Shown: positions 1-12,329 of the stretch, piece after piece
Position numbering within the stretch: position 1 is the stretch's first letter
Layout: each line of letters begins with the position of its first letter
Source of the DNA: Adiantum capillus-veneris
Lineage: Eukaryota; Streptophyta; Polypodiopsida; Polypodiales; Pteridaceae
Direction: 5' to 3'
Length of the DNA: 64,000 nt
Assembly: GCA_014529385.2 (NCBI GenBank)
Contig: CM043944.1
Span: 82,266,384-82,330,383, forward strand
Program-made: the position numbers and the translations under genes
The notes under the pieces: model-generated
What the model saw: only the letters and a program-made list of their open reading frames with translations
Told to the model about the DNA's origin: nothing
Database searches by the model: none

Positions 1-5
1 TGGAG

Positions 6-1052
6 ATGGCACATCTCATATCCGGGAGAGATGAAGAGGAAGTAAAGCTACGAGCCTTCCCGTTGGTTCTAAAAGCAGAAGCTAAAGCATGGTATGAGAC
101 CTTGCAACCCCAAATCAAGTCCAATTGGGAGAGACTGCGAGCAAGCTTCCTCTCCAAGTTCGGGCAAGGAGATACTTCTGAAGGACTATGGAAATGTCTT
201 ATTGGACATAAGCAGGTATCACTTGAAGACTATCCCTCTTATGAAGCAACCTTTGTCAATCTATGGGGTAGGTGGGAGGCTACATTATAAAATCATGGTG
301 GTGCACCTAACTTTCTAAAAAAAGAGAGATTCATGGTTGGCTTGTATCCACTTTTAAAGGCTAAAGTAGAGCTAAAATTCCCATCCACCTTCGAAGAAGC
401 ACGTGAGGTAGCCATCATTAAGTTTAGAAAACTACACTTCCAAGCACATAGAGCAAGGGGTTTGAATGAAGTGAGTGAGAGGGAGTCTTCACAAACCATG
501 GAAGCACCAATTAGGGCCCCTCTTGCACAATATTCACAAATAGGAGATAACTCTCAACAAGAGGTTTTACAAAGGCTAACTCAACAGCTTGAGAACCTCA
601 CTCTGAATCTAGTACAAGGCCTACCTCAACAACGACAACCAAGAGAAGGGAATCGCAATCAACGAAGACAAGCTCAAGAGTTGCGATGTTGGAATTTCAA
701 TGAAATGGGCCATGGCATGTACAATTGTCCACATCCAAGGCGACTTCCGGGAGACATATATCCCCCTAGACCGCCTCCTCTCACTGTGCAGCAAGAACAA
801 GCTCAAGGCCCACAAATCCTTCGTCGACTGCCACCACCAGCAAATATACCTCCCGTCCCACATGAGGAGGAAGAAAGAGGAGTCAACGTCATCAAGCTAG
901 AAGAGGTAATAGATGAGCATACTCTAAACTTTGATGTTATGCCGGCAGAAAAACGCACAAGAGCACATGATAAGGATGAAGACATGAGAAGTGAAGGAAC
1001 AAATTCATCCAAAAAGGGACAAGAAGAAGAAGTCAAAGATGGAAGAAGCTGA
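6..1052 (+). pseudogene. gag: gypsy gag (capsid + degenerate zinc knuckle)
   Basis: The first 95 codons match the retrotransposon Gag core: a KLRAFPLVLKAEAKAWYETL block, then a W-E-x-L-x-x-x-F-x-x-K-F block. An in-frame TAA at 288-290 breaks the frame, which then continues open to 1052 through a Q/P-rich linker. Near 684-726 a CCHC-type knuckle is recognisable, but its second cysteine is phenylalanine (CWNF...H...C), so it could not bind zinc normally. The downstream protease frame starts in another frame inside the end of this one. The 5' end lies outside the window. Confidence 0.75.
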
Positions 1053-1857
1053 AAGTAGCAGGAAGAAAAGATCAAGGCGAAGGGAAATTGGTATCAACGA
1101 TTTCCCATTGGGAAAGGAGCTAGAGCCCTACAACATCCTGGAAGATTTACAAACCCAAAAGCCAAACATTTCATGGCCTCAACTTCTCCACCTATCAGCC
1201 AAAGTAAGAAGGCAATGGCCAAAGTTGGTAAGTACAAGAATTCCAAAAAAGAAAGCAAATCTTTCCATTAAGGTTGTGGCCTCAAAGCTACAAAAAGATG
1301 TGGAACCCATTGTGGATGCTTACATAAGGGGTAAAAAGGTGTCTAATGTATATGTTGATGGTGGAGCTCAAATGTGTGTGATCACGGAAAAATCAATGAA
1401 TAGGTTAGGGCTTGAAATTACAAAGTCCTCTGATTGTCAAGCTAGGCTAGCCAACAACTCAAGTGTGAAGTGTTTGGGGATCATTGAAAATGTAAAAGTC
1501 TCTGTATGTAACATAGATGCACGAGTGGATATGTATGTCATGCCAGCTAAGGGGGAGGGCTATCCCATCATCCTAGGGAGGCCTTGGCTCATTGTTGTGA
1601 ATGCAGATCAAAAATAGGGAAGTGGTCGTTTGATTCGTAAGAAGGGTCAACCGGTGGTGTATGATTGGCGAGAAGGAAAGCAACTAGATATCAACTATGA
1701 AACCACGGCAGATGAAGAGAGTGAGGAGGAGAGTCCTTACTCAAGTGATGAGGAAGCATCAACCAGTGCATCAACCAGTGAAGAGGAGTCTTCTTTGGAG
1801 TCTTCAAGATGCTCCAGTAGAAGAAAAGCCAACAGACAATCACACACGAGGGGATGA
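991..1857 (+). pseudogene. gypsy aspartic protease region
   Basis: A basic leader is followed by a pepsin-like retroviral-type protease. The active-site region reads YVDGGA near codon 118, where D-S/T-G-A would be usual, and the flap/end motif IILGRPWL lies near codon 191. A TAG at 1615-1617 interrupts the frame, which continues open to 1857 through an acidic, serine-rich stretch. The RT frame begins in a different phase. As in other gypsy elements, the protease would process the Gag-Pol precursor inside virus-like particles. The copy is inactive as it stands. Confidence 0.7.
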
Positions 1858-3835
1858 AAGATGCCACCACCTTGAAGAAGGATTTGAGAAGATGCTTGCA
1901 AAAAATCTTACTTGTGAGGAGAAGAGGTCCTACATCAATATGTTAAGGAGGTATCCCAATTTGTTTATCACTGACTACTCACAAATAAGAGGCGTAGATG
2001 TAATAGAGCATCGAATTGAATTGAAACCAGGGACCAAACCCGTGGCTCAAAAGTTAAGGCGACTAGGATCTGTGCAACAAAAGGCTCTCCTACAAGAAGT
2101 GAATCGACTCTTGAAGGCTGGCTTCATCTATCCAGTATCCAAGTCCGAATGGGTATCACCTATTGTAGTCACTCCCAAGAAGAATGGTAAGTGGAGGGTC
2201 TGCGTGGATTACAAACCCCTCAACGCTGCGACAAAGAGGGACCACTTCCCTCTCCCTTTCCAAGATGAAATTTTGAATGAAGTAGCAGGTCACGAATGCT
2301 ACACTGTGTGTGATGGGTATTCAGGATATTTTCAAATTCGAATAGCAGAAGAGGACCAGCCAAAAACCACCTTCATCACACCTTGGGGATGTTTTGCATT
2401 CAGAGTAATGCCTTTTGGGCTCACCAATGCTCCTAGCACCTTCATGAGATTCACAATATTTGTATTTCAGCCATTCTTTGGAAAATCCATAAGAGTCTTT
2501 ATGGATGATTTCTGTATTTATAGTTGTAGATCACTTCATTGCCAAAAGGTTGAAGAGGGGCTTAAGAGGCTCCATCAATTTGGGGGACAACTCAACCCAG
2601 AGAAGTGTCATATAGGTGAATCTAAGGTGGTTTTGCTAGGCCATGTGGTTTCTTCACAAGGAATTCAAGTGGATCCCTCTAAAGTAGAGTCCCTTTTGTC
2701 ATTATCTCCACCAACAACAACTAAGGAGCTAATGACCTTCAACCACAAAGTGAGGTACATGTCTCGCTTCATCCATCTCCTAGCAGAAGCCATCGCCCCT
2801 TTGCATAGGTTGGCAAGCCAATCTACATTTGAATGGGGGAGGGAACATGCAAAATGTTTTGAGGAAGTGAAGGGCATTCTTAGCTCTCTCCCAATCCTAA
2901 TGCCACCAAATCCAAAGGAGACCTACTATGTCACTCCAAGTGTAGGTTTCGAAGCAATGGGTGTTGTTTTGATGCAAAAAGATCCTAAAACATCATACAT
3001 GAGGCCAATCTATTTTTCAAGCAAGGTGATGACTCCGGCCAAGAAGGGATACACTGAAATGGAGAAAGTGGTCTTTGCAATCTTGTTTGCGGTAAGGAAG
3101 TTTCGATCGTATCTTCTCCCTGTGCCATTTGTTTTTCTCACATTAGAGCACAATCTACCATATGTAGTACAACACATGAGCCTCTCATCTAGAATAGCAA
3201 AGTGGATGCTTGAACTCCAAGAATTTGAATACACTTTCCTTGTAGAAGATAGCACAAGAGCAGGACTTGCAGACATTCTCACCTACAAAGTGAGAGAAAG
3301 GGAAGGATCACGACTACAAAGAGAGGAAGGCTCAAAACAATTCAAAGTAAAGGAGATTGATAATGCCCATACTTTATGCTTTGACGGAGCTTATCAACGC
3401 CAACAAGATAAAGCAGCAGGGGGAATCATCATTTTGAACCCACAAAAGGAGGTAATGGTTAGAAAAGGTATCACTCTACCCAGTGTTCACTCTAACAATG
3501 AGGCTGAGTATGCTGCTCTAACCCTTGGGTTAGAAGAATGCAAAGAATTAGGCATACAAAGACTTATTATAAAAGGTGATTCTTTGCTAGTGGTCAGGCA
3601 AATCCAAGGGACTTGGAGGTGCAAGAATCGTACATTGTTTGAATGGCTTAGTAGTGTAAGAGCTTTGATGAAGGGTTTTAAAGCAACACAGGTACAACAC
3701 ATTGTGAGAACTCGGGGCGGGCCCCTTGGCCCTTGGAAACACTCTCTTTCCACCATAAGGCAGACACTATCCATATACCGACCCCCCGAACAACTACTTA
3801 CAGCGACGGGCATTGAAGAAGCCCCCCCTCCGTGA
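1697..3835 (+). pseudogene. pol: gypsy reverse transcriptase, RNase H and second (archaeal-type) RNase H
   Basis: 712 open codons. The RT carries the usual palm motifs, including WRVCVDYKPLN and the catalytic FMDDF with aspartates near residues 270-271. A canonical RT-linked RNase H follows; its first catalytic position looks altered, reading YYVTPSVG where an aspartate is normal. A second RNase H starts near residue 562 with FDGAY, then NNEAEYAAL and KGDSLLVV, which gives a complete D-E-D set. After QHIVRTRGG near codon 675 similarity stops abruptly and no integrase follows, so the 3' part of pol was lost by deletion or replacement. Confidence 0.85.
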
Positions 3836-3837
3836 TT

Positions 3838-6180
3838 GATGCCATACTTTCTGCAACAACGCCATCTGCTGCAAGGCATCATTGGGCACTGACGACGACA
3901 CTGATGATTTTTTTTTTACTTCATTTAAAATTTTTTTACCCAAGCATTGTATTAAATCATAAGGATTGTCAAAGTTTCATCCCATACCCCTTTTGAAAAA
4001 CGAATAGTCTACCATTTCATTTCATTTCTCTCTCTCAAAGTTGGTGATGCATAACCAACTACTCTCTCTCACCCACACACACACACACACACACTTCTTG
4101 GAGGCTTCTAGGAGTTGCACTGCTCCAAAGTCTCATGTAAATTTATTCGGCCACCTTCTAATGGTGGTGGAGGTTCACCAAATGCCTCATCAGTTGCAGG
4201 GCCTACCTGTGTTTCTTGTAGTCCGAGTGATGGTATTCCTATCATTTGCTGGCTACAATCGATGGATTATGCTCTCAACATCTTCCGACCATCATCACTT
4301 ATGGTAATGCACGCCCCTGGTTCTCTAACCGTGGCCTCATACTCACACCCTTATGTAAATCATTAATTAATTGGTTGTAATTGGGGTAGTCTCTCATGGC
4401 TATCTTGTTCGTCTTCTTCGTTGTTTCTTTAGTGATCACAGTGGCAATCACATAATTTCTTTGTAGCATCACTTGCTAACGACCTATGAGATCCAAGCGA
4501 TACAATCTTGATGGATCTAATACAATGTTTCGATACGAAATAAATTAACGTAAAATTACGGCGCATTGGTTCATGAATAATGTTGTAAATAACGGGTCAA
4601 TAACCGCCTCCATCAATGTCATGATGGCCCTCGTATAAAACATTGCCGTCTAGCTCTTCCAAGCTTAATGACTCTGTCGATAATCAATATACCTTTGGTA
4701 TTACTGAACTCTGAAGTCGGCTGTGAAGCTTGTTCATCTAAATGACGAGTCTCTGCTCTAAAGAAGTAAATGATCTCCCTCTGTAAATTTCTCTCATTGT
4801 CTCATCTCCTCAAGAGACACTCCTAGTGTCTGTCCAACTCTAGCGAAAACAACCCGAGGAATCTTTGATCCTGACTAAATGAACAATGAAAGTGGCCTCA
4901 TATCTCATAGTATACTGGACACTGACATATGCAACTCTATCTTTTGCTCTTTTTGACACAACTGGCAAATCTTGGCCTCTGCTAGTATTCCCTCCCCCTC
5001 CTCTTCCACTTTCTTTCTTTTTGTGTTAAGAAACAACTCAATGGGTGTATGCACCTGCTTACGACATGTTACATGCCTTCCAACACCTCCAATTATAAAT
5101 GAAAGTCACGTTACCTTCAAAACAAGAGCTGTATGTTTGATCCATTAGCAAGACTACCACCTTGATATAGACATCTCAAAATGTTGTATGTATTCATTAA
5201 GTGACATGGAAGTCTTCCACAAGTCTTCCAAATAAAACACTATTAATGTATATTAAGAATGATTGTGACTATTTTGCACAAGTATATAACGCGTTCCTAT
5301 AGAAACATTTACTTGTTTTCGCAAACTTTGTAAAATTGATACTAATCTTCAGTCAATAATTTTTGCATGCTTCCTTCACAACTTGCTACTATACAATGTT
5401 GTAGGATCTAAACTTTATGCGTACTACAAAGTTGTGAAATTTATATTGATCATAATTGCATTGAAAGTGGCTTAACATTTGTATTTTGGTTTAGTCTATA
5501 AATTTTGTTATAAAATCCAGTTGTTTATCTTGACTGACATTAACCAAATGATGCTTTTTCTACTAACCTTCGCTTTTAAAGCACTTGTTTAGCATTCGAC
5601 AATTTGACTCCTCTCCATTTCCTTGAACCACCCCTAGGTACGTAATTTCTCAATGTTCTCTATTTCATTTTGATTCCCTTTAACGAGTCAGTTCCAAAAA
5701 GTATTTATTGCTATCATTTGTCTTAAGATCTTGTTATTACGATCCATCTCCCCTCTGATTATGCTATAACGCACTCGCTTGATATAATACTATGCTAATA
5801 CTTCCCTCTCTATTTCTTTATCAATTGTTTTCTTGATACATATATTTAGGGAGACCAACTCAAGCAGTTTTCACTAAGAATAAAAACATTGGACAATTTC
5901 ACCAAAAAAAAAAAGATCTTTTGTGTATATATATATTCTCTTATAGCGGGTGCCATTACCCATCTCTAAAGTTATGGCTTGTGCTTGCATTGCATGTAAT
6001 TTCTATTGAGAGGATTTGATATTAAACTATGCAGGTCCGCATATGAGCTGTGGTGCTTTGAGTTAGTGAACAAAAAAAAAATTACTCTGTTACTCATGTA
6101 TACTCCAATGTGGTGTTACACAGGTAGTCAATGTTTTGTCTTTTTATGTCTTGTCTAGTCCATTGGTCACATCCACACAG
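3838..6180. other. AT-rich non-coding stretch
   Basis: No gene is supported here. It contains a short (CA)n run around 4073-4094, T-rich tracts near 3910-3940, and only short chance reading frames (for example 4115-4366) with no recognisable motif. It may be decayed transposon sequence. Confidence 0.5.
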
Positions 6181-6182
6181 AT

Positions 6183-6372
6183 CCGCCGATTTAGGCAGTG
6201 TGTAAATGCTCACTTTAATGGTGTAGATTCGCCGATTTAGGCAACACCAGTTATCTGTGCAAAGCCGCTGATTTAGGCAGCACACTGACAAATTGAAAAT
6301 TCACAATGGTAAATGCAGATCCGCCGATTTAGGCAACACGTCATATGGGTGTAGATTCGCCGAATTAGGCAA
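6183..6372 (+). repeat. Cluster of five GCCGATTTAGGCA motifs
   Basis: Five near-identical copies of GCCGATTTAGGCA begin at about 6185, 6231, 6267 (GCTGATTT variant), 6323 and 6359 (GCCGAATT variant). All are in the same orientation, usually preceded by GAT(T/C)C or AGATCC. Start-to-start distances are 46, 36, 56 and 36 bases, so they differ by tens. The sequence between motifs is not conserved, unlike a simple tandem satellite. Confidence 0.8.
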
Positions 6373-6884
6373 CACCAATCACAAAATCATGCTGCAGTGG
6401 CTGGCCACCTCTGTAACTGGTATGATTTTGTTACACGGGTACATAATGAAAGTGATTTGGATTTGAACTTATATTGTGAAATTGGAATTGGATTGGGATT
6501 GGGTATCTGACGATTACTTTATCACGACAGTGTTTATGTGATGAGACTTGACATTATGAGATTAATGATGAGTGTGACCAATGATATCCTGATTCCTCAG
6601 GGTATGACATATACTACTTATTCTAGTGGTATGGGACACTAGAATAGGAAGTATATGGATGACGGCAAGCATAACCAATGTGTCTAATTTTATGCATTTT
6701 TCTTTTACTATTTGATACATATTTCTAATCATTGTTTTTGACAAGTACTGTTTGCAAATTTTTATCTTGCGCAACTGAGGACAGTTGCTTTCCAACGAAG
6801 AGGTATGTTATAGAAGTTGATATTTTATTATTTATGCAGCTGACATGTGGAAAAGACTAGACCAAGCTAGGCCTATGCGAATGG

Positions 6885-6886
<2 letters not shown>

Positions 6887-6940
<54 letters not shown>
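6887..6940. repeat. (TA)n microsatellite
   Basis: An uninterrupted alternating AT run of about 54 bases. Confidence 0.95.
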
Positions 6941-6943
<3 letters not shown>

Positions 6944-7376
6944 ACATTTTATTATTCAAGTGCTCTTTATGAGCTTTGGCCATTTATGACCGGCCGGCCA
7001 GTTTGTAATCAATTTGACCATTCAAGAAATCTATAAATGAAATACGTGCAAGAGGGAAATGGTCACTCTTGCACGGGGGGCGATTGCACCCAGTGTCTGT
7101 GTACTTCTTCTCATCTCTCCTCTCTTCCCTCTCGCCGTGTAGACGTAGAACTCCGTTCTAGGAGGTGCACCTGCACTTGCCGTCTCGCTCTCTCTCGCTC
7201 TCTTTTTCCTCTCTGTTTGTGTACGATTTGATTATATGCTCACAGGCTTTGTCAGGTATGCGTATTTGCCGTGTTTTGTTGTTTCCATCATGCTATTCGA
7301 GGTATTTTGCAGAGATGCTACGTCTTCCGCTTGTAGCAATTTGGGTGTTGGATAGGACACTGCCAAAAATATCTAC

Positions 7377-7607
7377 ATCGATAGCCACGGCGCATTAGAA
7401 ATTGCAAGGAACCTTGTTTTTCATGCTCGCACAAAGCACAATGAGGTGCATTACCACTATGCCAAGGAGAGGCTCTCAGTAGGAGAGATCAACTTGGCTT
7501 ATGTGCCAACACACAACAACCTTGCAAATTTTTTCACAAAGGCATTGTCTTGTGAGAAGTTCACAGAATTCCGCAAAGCTTTGGGCTTACTTCGCTTTGT
7601 GGAATGA
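7377..7607 (+). pseudogene. Ty1/copia RNase H, C-terminal fragment
   Basis: An open frame of 76 codons ending with TGA at 7605-7607 matches the C-terminus of copia RNase H. It has the R-T-K-H-N-E-V-H-Y-H block (usual form RTKHIEVxxHFxRE), then VPTHNNLANFFTKAL (usual form ADxxTKxL) and the terminal FRKALGLL. Upstream similarity is lost, so only the 3' end of the polyprotein remains. A purine tract and an LTR-like sequence follow at the expected place. Confidence 0.8.
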
Positions 7608-7674
7608 TCATGTCCTCAGAGCATGTCACTTCCCTATACTCTATGCGTCAGCTCTTGTTCACTACATCACTCCC

Positions 7675-7837
7675 AAGGGGGACTTGTTACCATATGCATG
7701 TGGTACTCATGTGTGTGAACACACTTAGGATGGTCGAGGCATTTTTTCCCTCACTAGGAGGCTTTTTCCCCTATGCATTGTATATAGCCCATCACTCTAG
7801 GCGGCTATATTATCTTTCCATTGCACACTAAGTAACA
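7675..7837 (+). mobile_element. Polypurine tract and putative 3' LTR of the copia fragment
   Basis: AAGGGGGAC sits 70 bases after the copia stop and is followed by TGTTAC at 7685. The matching inverted end GTAACA lies at 7832-7837, which would give a short 153-bp LTR with six-base terminal inverted repeats. No second LTR is in the window, so the right edge is inferred only from the TG...CA symmetry. Confidence 0.45.
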
Positions 7838-8229
7838 CACCTCTCTATTGTGCGCCTTGAGCTTCCTTCATCTTCTTCAAGCTGTGTGTGTTTTCTTGAA
7901 ACCCTAATTTCAACTCGATATACTAGGATACAGAGCTTTGCAGCACATCTTTTCACCAGCATGCCCTTTTGTGAGTAATATTTGTAACTTTGAGTTATCT
8001 GTTTAAGTTAAAATTATTTTCAAATTAGTTCTTTTTTGTCAATCGATTTGATTTAACTTTTATGAATGCAAGAGGCTCACAACAAGAGAGATATCAAGCT
8101 TGTTGCAAGAGAGGAGCAGGAGGTTAAGACTACAGACAAGGAGCGGGCATATGCTGCAGCGTCTTCACACGCTAGGGGACAGACTTCATGTGTTGGAGGA
8201 GAAGGAAACCATTGTATTTTTCTCTATGT

Positions 8230-8335
8230 AAAAATACAAGCCCTATGGAGAGAACTATGGTAAGTTCTAAGTCTTAAATTTTAAAAATACAAGCCCTATG
8301 GAGAGAACTATGGTAAGTTCTAAGTCTTAAATTTT
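8230..8335. repeat. 53-bp tandem duplication
   Basis: Two apparently identical 53-bp units, at 8230-8282 and 8283-8335. They begin AAAAATACAAGCCCTATGG and end in TTAAATTTT. Confidence 0.9.
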
Positions 8336-9672
8336 AGTAAAATTTCATGCTATTTTGCCAAAAAAATCATAAAAGTCTTATATCTTTTTGTAGAGATGAC
8401 CTTTTTTATGTTTGTAAAAGTCAAGTGTTAGCACTTAGTGTTACAAAAGAATGGAATGACCTTCAAGGGATAGTTTTTGAGTCAGTTCCAAGTTATAGAC
8501 ATAGTTTCATACTTGAGCACGTGTTGACTAAGAGAATAATTTTGGCCTTTCAAAGGTCCTCTAATGGAGTTGGGGCTATTCTAGTGCAATTTCACAATTG
8601 CAAATGACTTTATATGTTGAAACCAAGAAATTAGGTATTTTTTTTCTCCCTAACTCAGTTAAATCTTGTTTCTTGAACCCCATCTTGAATTTTTTCTTGT
8701 CCAATAACTCTTCAAAACTTTGAGTCCTCCATAATAACATTGAAACCGAGGTTTTAAGTGCCCCAATTGTGTCCATACCAAGTATTTTGGCACATTTAGC
8801 TGATCTACATGGAAAAAATTTAGTTATTTGAGGTTTTGAATGCCTATGTCTCAAGAATTAAAATATGAATTTTTTCGCATGCACAATTTTGAATATTTGA
8901 AATCATCCAATAATTATTTCTCACCAAAGCACTTCTACTTGCCACCTCAAGTCTTCAATGGAGAGGATAAGCAATGTATCACTTTCTAAAGGCTCATAAA
9001 TACATCAAAAACATATTTTTCTTTGTATACAATGGTGTGCTTGAAATGGCTATATCAAACACGTAGAAATTTCCATTATTTTATATACTCTCAAGTAAAC
9101 TTTTTTGCACATAAAACTTGCAATTATCTATAGCAAAATTGTGAAAGAGTTGCATACAATTTTCTACAAGGCTGCTTCATTTTTTATTGAGCTTATAAAG
9201 TCAATTTTTGCAAAGCATCAATCATACTCTTACGGGGTCTTGATGAGTATATTTCTTAATCATTATAGCCTCTAGAATGCGAGGTTATTTTTTTAAAAGA
9301 CCCTATAGTTAACTTATTGAAGCATGTCAAGAGGGTTTTCTTAAATACACCGTCTGATACAGGTAGCATTTATCTAAATTTATAAAAAAAAGGACATTTA
9401 AGTCTCTTCTTTTCGTACCAAACTAGTGTTAAGTTTTTTCATTAAAATTTACTTTGTTTCAGTCATTTTTGTTTTTACTATCAAGTTTATTTCATTCATT
9501 TTCAATTTATTTCAATTGTTTTTACGTAATCACATAGTATCAAGGAAGAAAATACCATATCATGATCATTGATACTTGCAATTTTGTGTTCGTATAAATT
9601 CATCGGTTGTGTTTTTGTTGAATTGTATGTAAAACGCTCCCAAGTGTGTACTTTTCGCTTCAAATCTTGTTG

Positions 9673-9676
<4 letters not shown>

Positions 9677-9730
<54 letters not shown>

Positions 9731-9814
9731 TAAGAGGGAGAAGAGAATTTTAACGTCATAGGAAACTATCCCAAGAGACCTTAAAGATCTATTCGTTGAT
9801 GAGAGCCGAGAGAG

Positions 9815-9885
<71 letters not shown>
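9677..9885. repeat. Two (GA)n tracts flanking a dispersed repeat
   Basis: Long (GA)n runs lie at about 9677-9727 and 9816-9885. Between them, at 9751-9790, is a block TAACGTCATAGGAAACTATC...TTAAAGATCT. A closely similar block recurs at 27228 and 27431, again next to GA-rich sequence. This suggests one mobile family whose end is a GA/CT tail. Confidence 0.7.
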
Positions 9886-9887
<2 letters not shown>

Positions 9888-9963
9888 GTGTGTGTGTTCT
9901 AGTAGCAATATAACATAAACACCAAAGAATCCTTTCAAATTACAAAAGACTCTAGAAACTATG

Positions 9964-10348
9964 TCAATGAAAAGGTGGTATAGTGTGATATGTTAGATTA
10001 ACCCTTGTTATTGATCCCACTTGCTTTAAGTACAAATCATTGTTTCCCCAGGCTTGAATGAGTTGTACTTGTCGCATGAAAGGTCTTCCCAATATGATTT
10101 CGTAATTGAGCTTCTTTCCAAATTCTACTATGGCAAAAGTGTGTTGATATTCAATCCCACAGGAAACAACTATCACTTTTTCAAGCAGTCTTAATGGTCT
10201 TTCAATGTGTCCAACAACTAATTGCAATTTTATTCGAGTCTACCTAATGGCTGGTTGTCCCTAGGATTCCCATACTGCTTTCGTGGCTATGGCTATGCCT
10301 ACCCCACTATCCAGTATTGCCATGGTTTCTATGTCGATATATTTCAAA
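9964..10348 (-). pseudogene. Ty3/gypsy protease relic
   Basis: Read on the minus strand, one frame runs from a protease active-site motif (AILDSGVGIA) through IERPLRLLEKVIVVSCG to the terminal motif YEIILGRPFM. Two TAG stops lie near 10255 and 10240. The Asp-Ser-Gly triad and ILGRPF identify a gypsy-type aspartic protease. Neither Gag nor RT is recognisable next to it. It is not part of the gypsy copy at the window start, which has opposite orientation and a different sequence. Confidence 0.65.
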
Positions 10349-11404
10349 GAACCAAAACCAAAATGAAGTGGTCCAGTACTTGTGGTGGATAAAGTTTATG
10401 AGCCCATCAACATAGCCTTGGAATCCTTCCAAGCAAGATTGAAAGTGAAGATCAAACCATGGAAACCAAATGTTCAACCCCATAATATGGAAGCAACGGA
10501 ATTGGAAGCCTATCAAATCTATTGCAAATCGCACAAATGATACTTGAAGAACAAAAATCAAAAGTTAAAATAATTGAAAATCCTTCAAAAGACAAAACAA
10601 AATCAGGACCAATTGAGATGAAATACATTAAAGGACTGAGAGAGTCTGTAGTTGGAATTGGAGAGCCTAAAATCTTAGTATATGACAAAAAAATGAGCTA
10701 GAAGGAATACTTTTTATGGAGGAAGATTGGCCTAAAAACTTATGTAAAAAAGTGAGAGAGGTTGACGATGGAATCCTAACCTTGAAATCAACTCTAATTG
10801 AAAAAGAGTGGCTAGACCATCCATCTATGGAGTTACATGGACAATCTTTGTATGGAGATTGGGTATCAAAGCATTCAAGCCTCTCCAAATACATTAAAAA
10901 TTTGACCCTTTGAGTCGTATGTATGAGGAAATGAAGAAAAATATCTGGCGTGTAAGACTACAAAATTAAGGTGATCAAAACAAACCTTAGAAGTGAAAAC
11001 CTTCAGACATTTCCTTCATATAGATCTAGAAAAAGGTGATTTCACATTATTGTAACGGTAACAAAAACTAGCTTGTTAACAAAATGGCATAACTTTCACA
11101 TAACTTATCCAAAAAAAATTGGACCTTGGCTTTTTAGAATCCATTTTTGAAGAGCATTCCAATGACATGTCATATCATGGGGGTCTGAGCAATATTAACA
11201 GGGTTTTATCGAGTTGCTCTCTTTTGTGTAGCTTTGATGTTGTGGCACCTTAAAAGGCCCAAAAATGAGCTCAAAAGTTTCTTAATGGCACCTGGGATTG
11301 AGATATGAACATTGCCAGACTATGTGTCAGAACCTTTCCTTGAACATCTTTTGAGGCTATTTGAATTGACTCAAATATTGGCAACCATGGTTGTCTGTGT
11401 CAAT

Positions 11405-12329
11405 GAGTCCACACCCACCTTATTTTGTTATTCCGAGTAGAGTTCACGTCTGTACACTTCACGCACTCTACATAATAATTGAAACGGTGGTTCACTTGTA
11501 CATATTTTTTGCATGGACCTTAAAGTTAGAGAGTGAGTCAAAAAGAGTCATCAAAGCATTAGAGGGATTTCTCTCAGACATTGGTTTGCATGGAGGCAAT
11601 GTCAAAATCAAAGAGGAGCTTAAGATGTCTCAAAGTCGTTACAAGGTACCTAGGAAAGCATCGAATATAGGCGTCATAAGAGCTAGAAGGTTTCTTGGGT
11701 TTAGCCTCAAAAACTCTCATAGAGAGGAGAGAAAAAACCTGTTCACAAATGGAAACAATTACTACACAGAGTGGTTAAAGACAATGCTGATGGTGGGGCA
11801 ATCAAGAATCACAAGGCAAAAGTGCGGAAATCACTTGATAAAATTTTCCACTACATTAAGCAGCATTCTTGGGACGAAAGTAAGCTTACATCATTTCAAG
11901 CAACCTTGCTAGAATGGAAGAAGGCAGGGTGGGGTAGGCAACATATCACTCATTACATGGTGAGCTAGCATGCTCCATATGCAAATAGTATTTAAAACTC
12001 TACTCTACTCACCATTTTGTTTTATTCCAATGTAGCACATATTGTTCAACCATGGTCCATATTTTGTCAAGACATATGGCTCATTGTCAATATGGTCCAC
12101 AAAAGACATGGAAAAGACCCACTACATGGCAAGGACAGGTTGCTTGAAATACACCAGACACGAGGAGGGCAATGATAAATCCAATAGCCTATTAGAGTTA
12201 CACCAATGAAATTATAGACAACTTACTCATAGAGCAAGGCAGAAGGGGCTTCTTAAGAGCTCAGAAATTACACATTATTTACAATACATCCGCAAAGAAA
12301 AAAAGCAAAGGCCTTGGAAAAACATATAT
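11405..12329 (+). pseudogene. Fragment of a transposase-like gene related to the minus-strand gene at 18.3-21.3 kb
   Basis: Three segments match the minus-strand transposase-like gene. The first is a V-H-V-C-T-L-H-A-L block near 11450, matching NVHFCTLHAF. The second is the exon end WGRQHITHYM just before GTGAGC near 11960, matching WGENNITHYM before GTAAGT. The third is a 3' exon after TGTAG near 12035, containing HGPYFVKTYGSL, MEKTHYMARTG and KYTRHEE. A frame change occurs near 11770-11790 and a stop near 12207. It is a diverged older relative, cut off at 12330 where the complete element begins. Confidence 0.7.

Larger units (their letters stand above)
1..3837 (+). mobile_element. Truncated Ty3/gypsy retrotransposon, Tat-like (dual RNase H)
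   Basis: In order on the plus strand: Gag capsid region, a zinc-knuckle relic, aspartic protease, reverse transcriptase, RNase H, and a second RNase H of the archaeal type. A second RNase H behind the first is known from the plant Tat clade (Ogre/Retand-like), which is the reason for the lineage call. The element enters from the left window edge, and similarity ends near 3710, just after the second RNase H. No integrase and no 3' LTR follow. Several stops and frame changes interrupt the coding region, so this is a dead copy. Confidence 0.85.

Noticed and set aside
4041-4366. Possible small gene after the gypsy remnant
   Set aside because: Two overlapping frames of about 85 codons with no motif, no intron logic and a (CA)n run inside.
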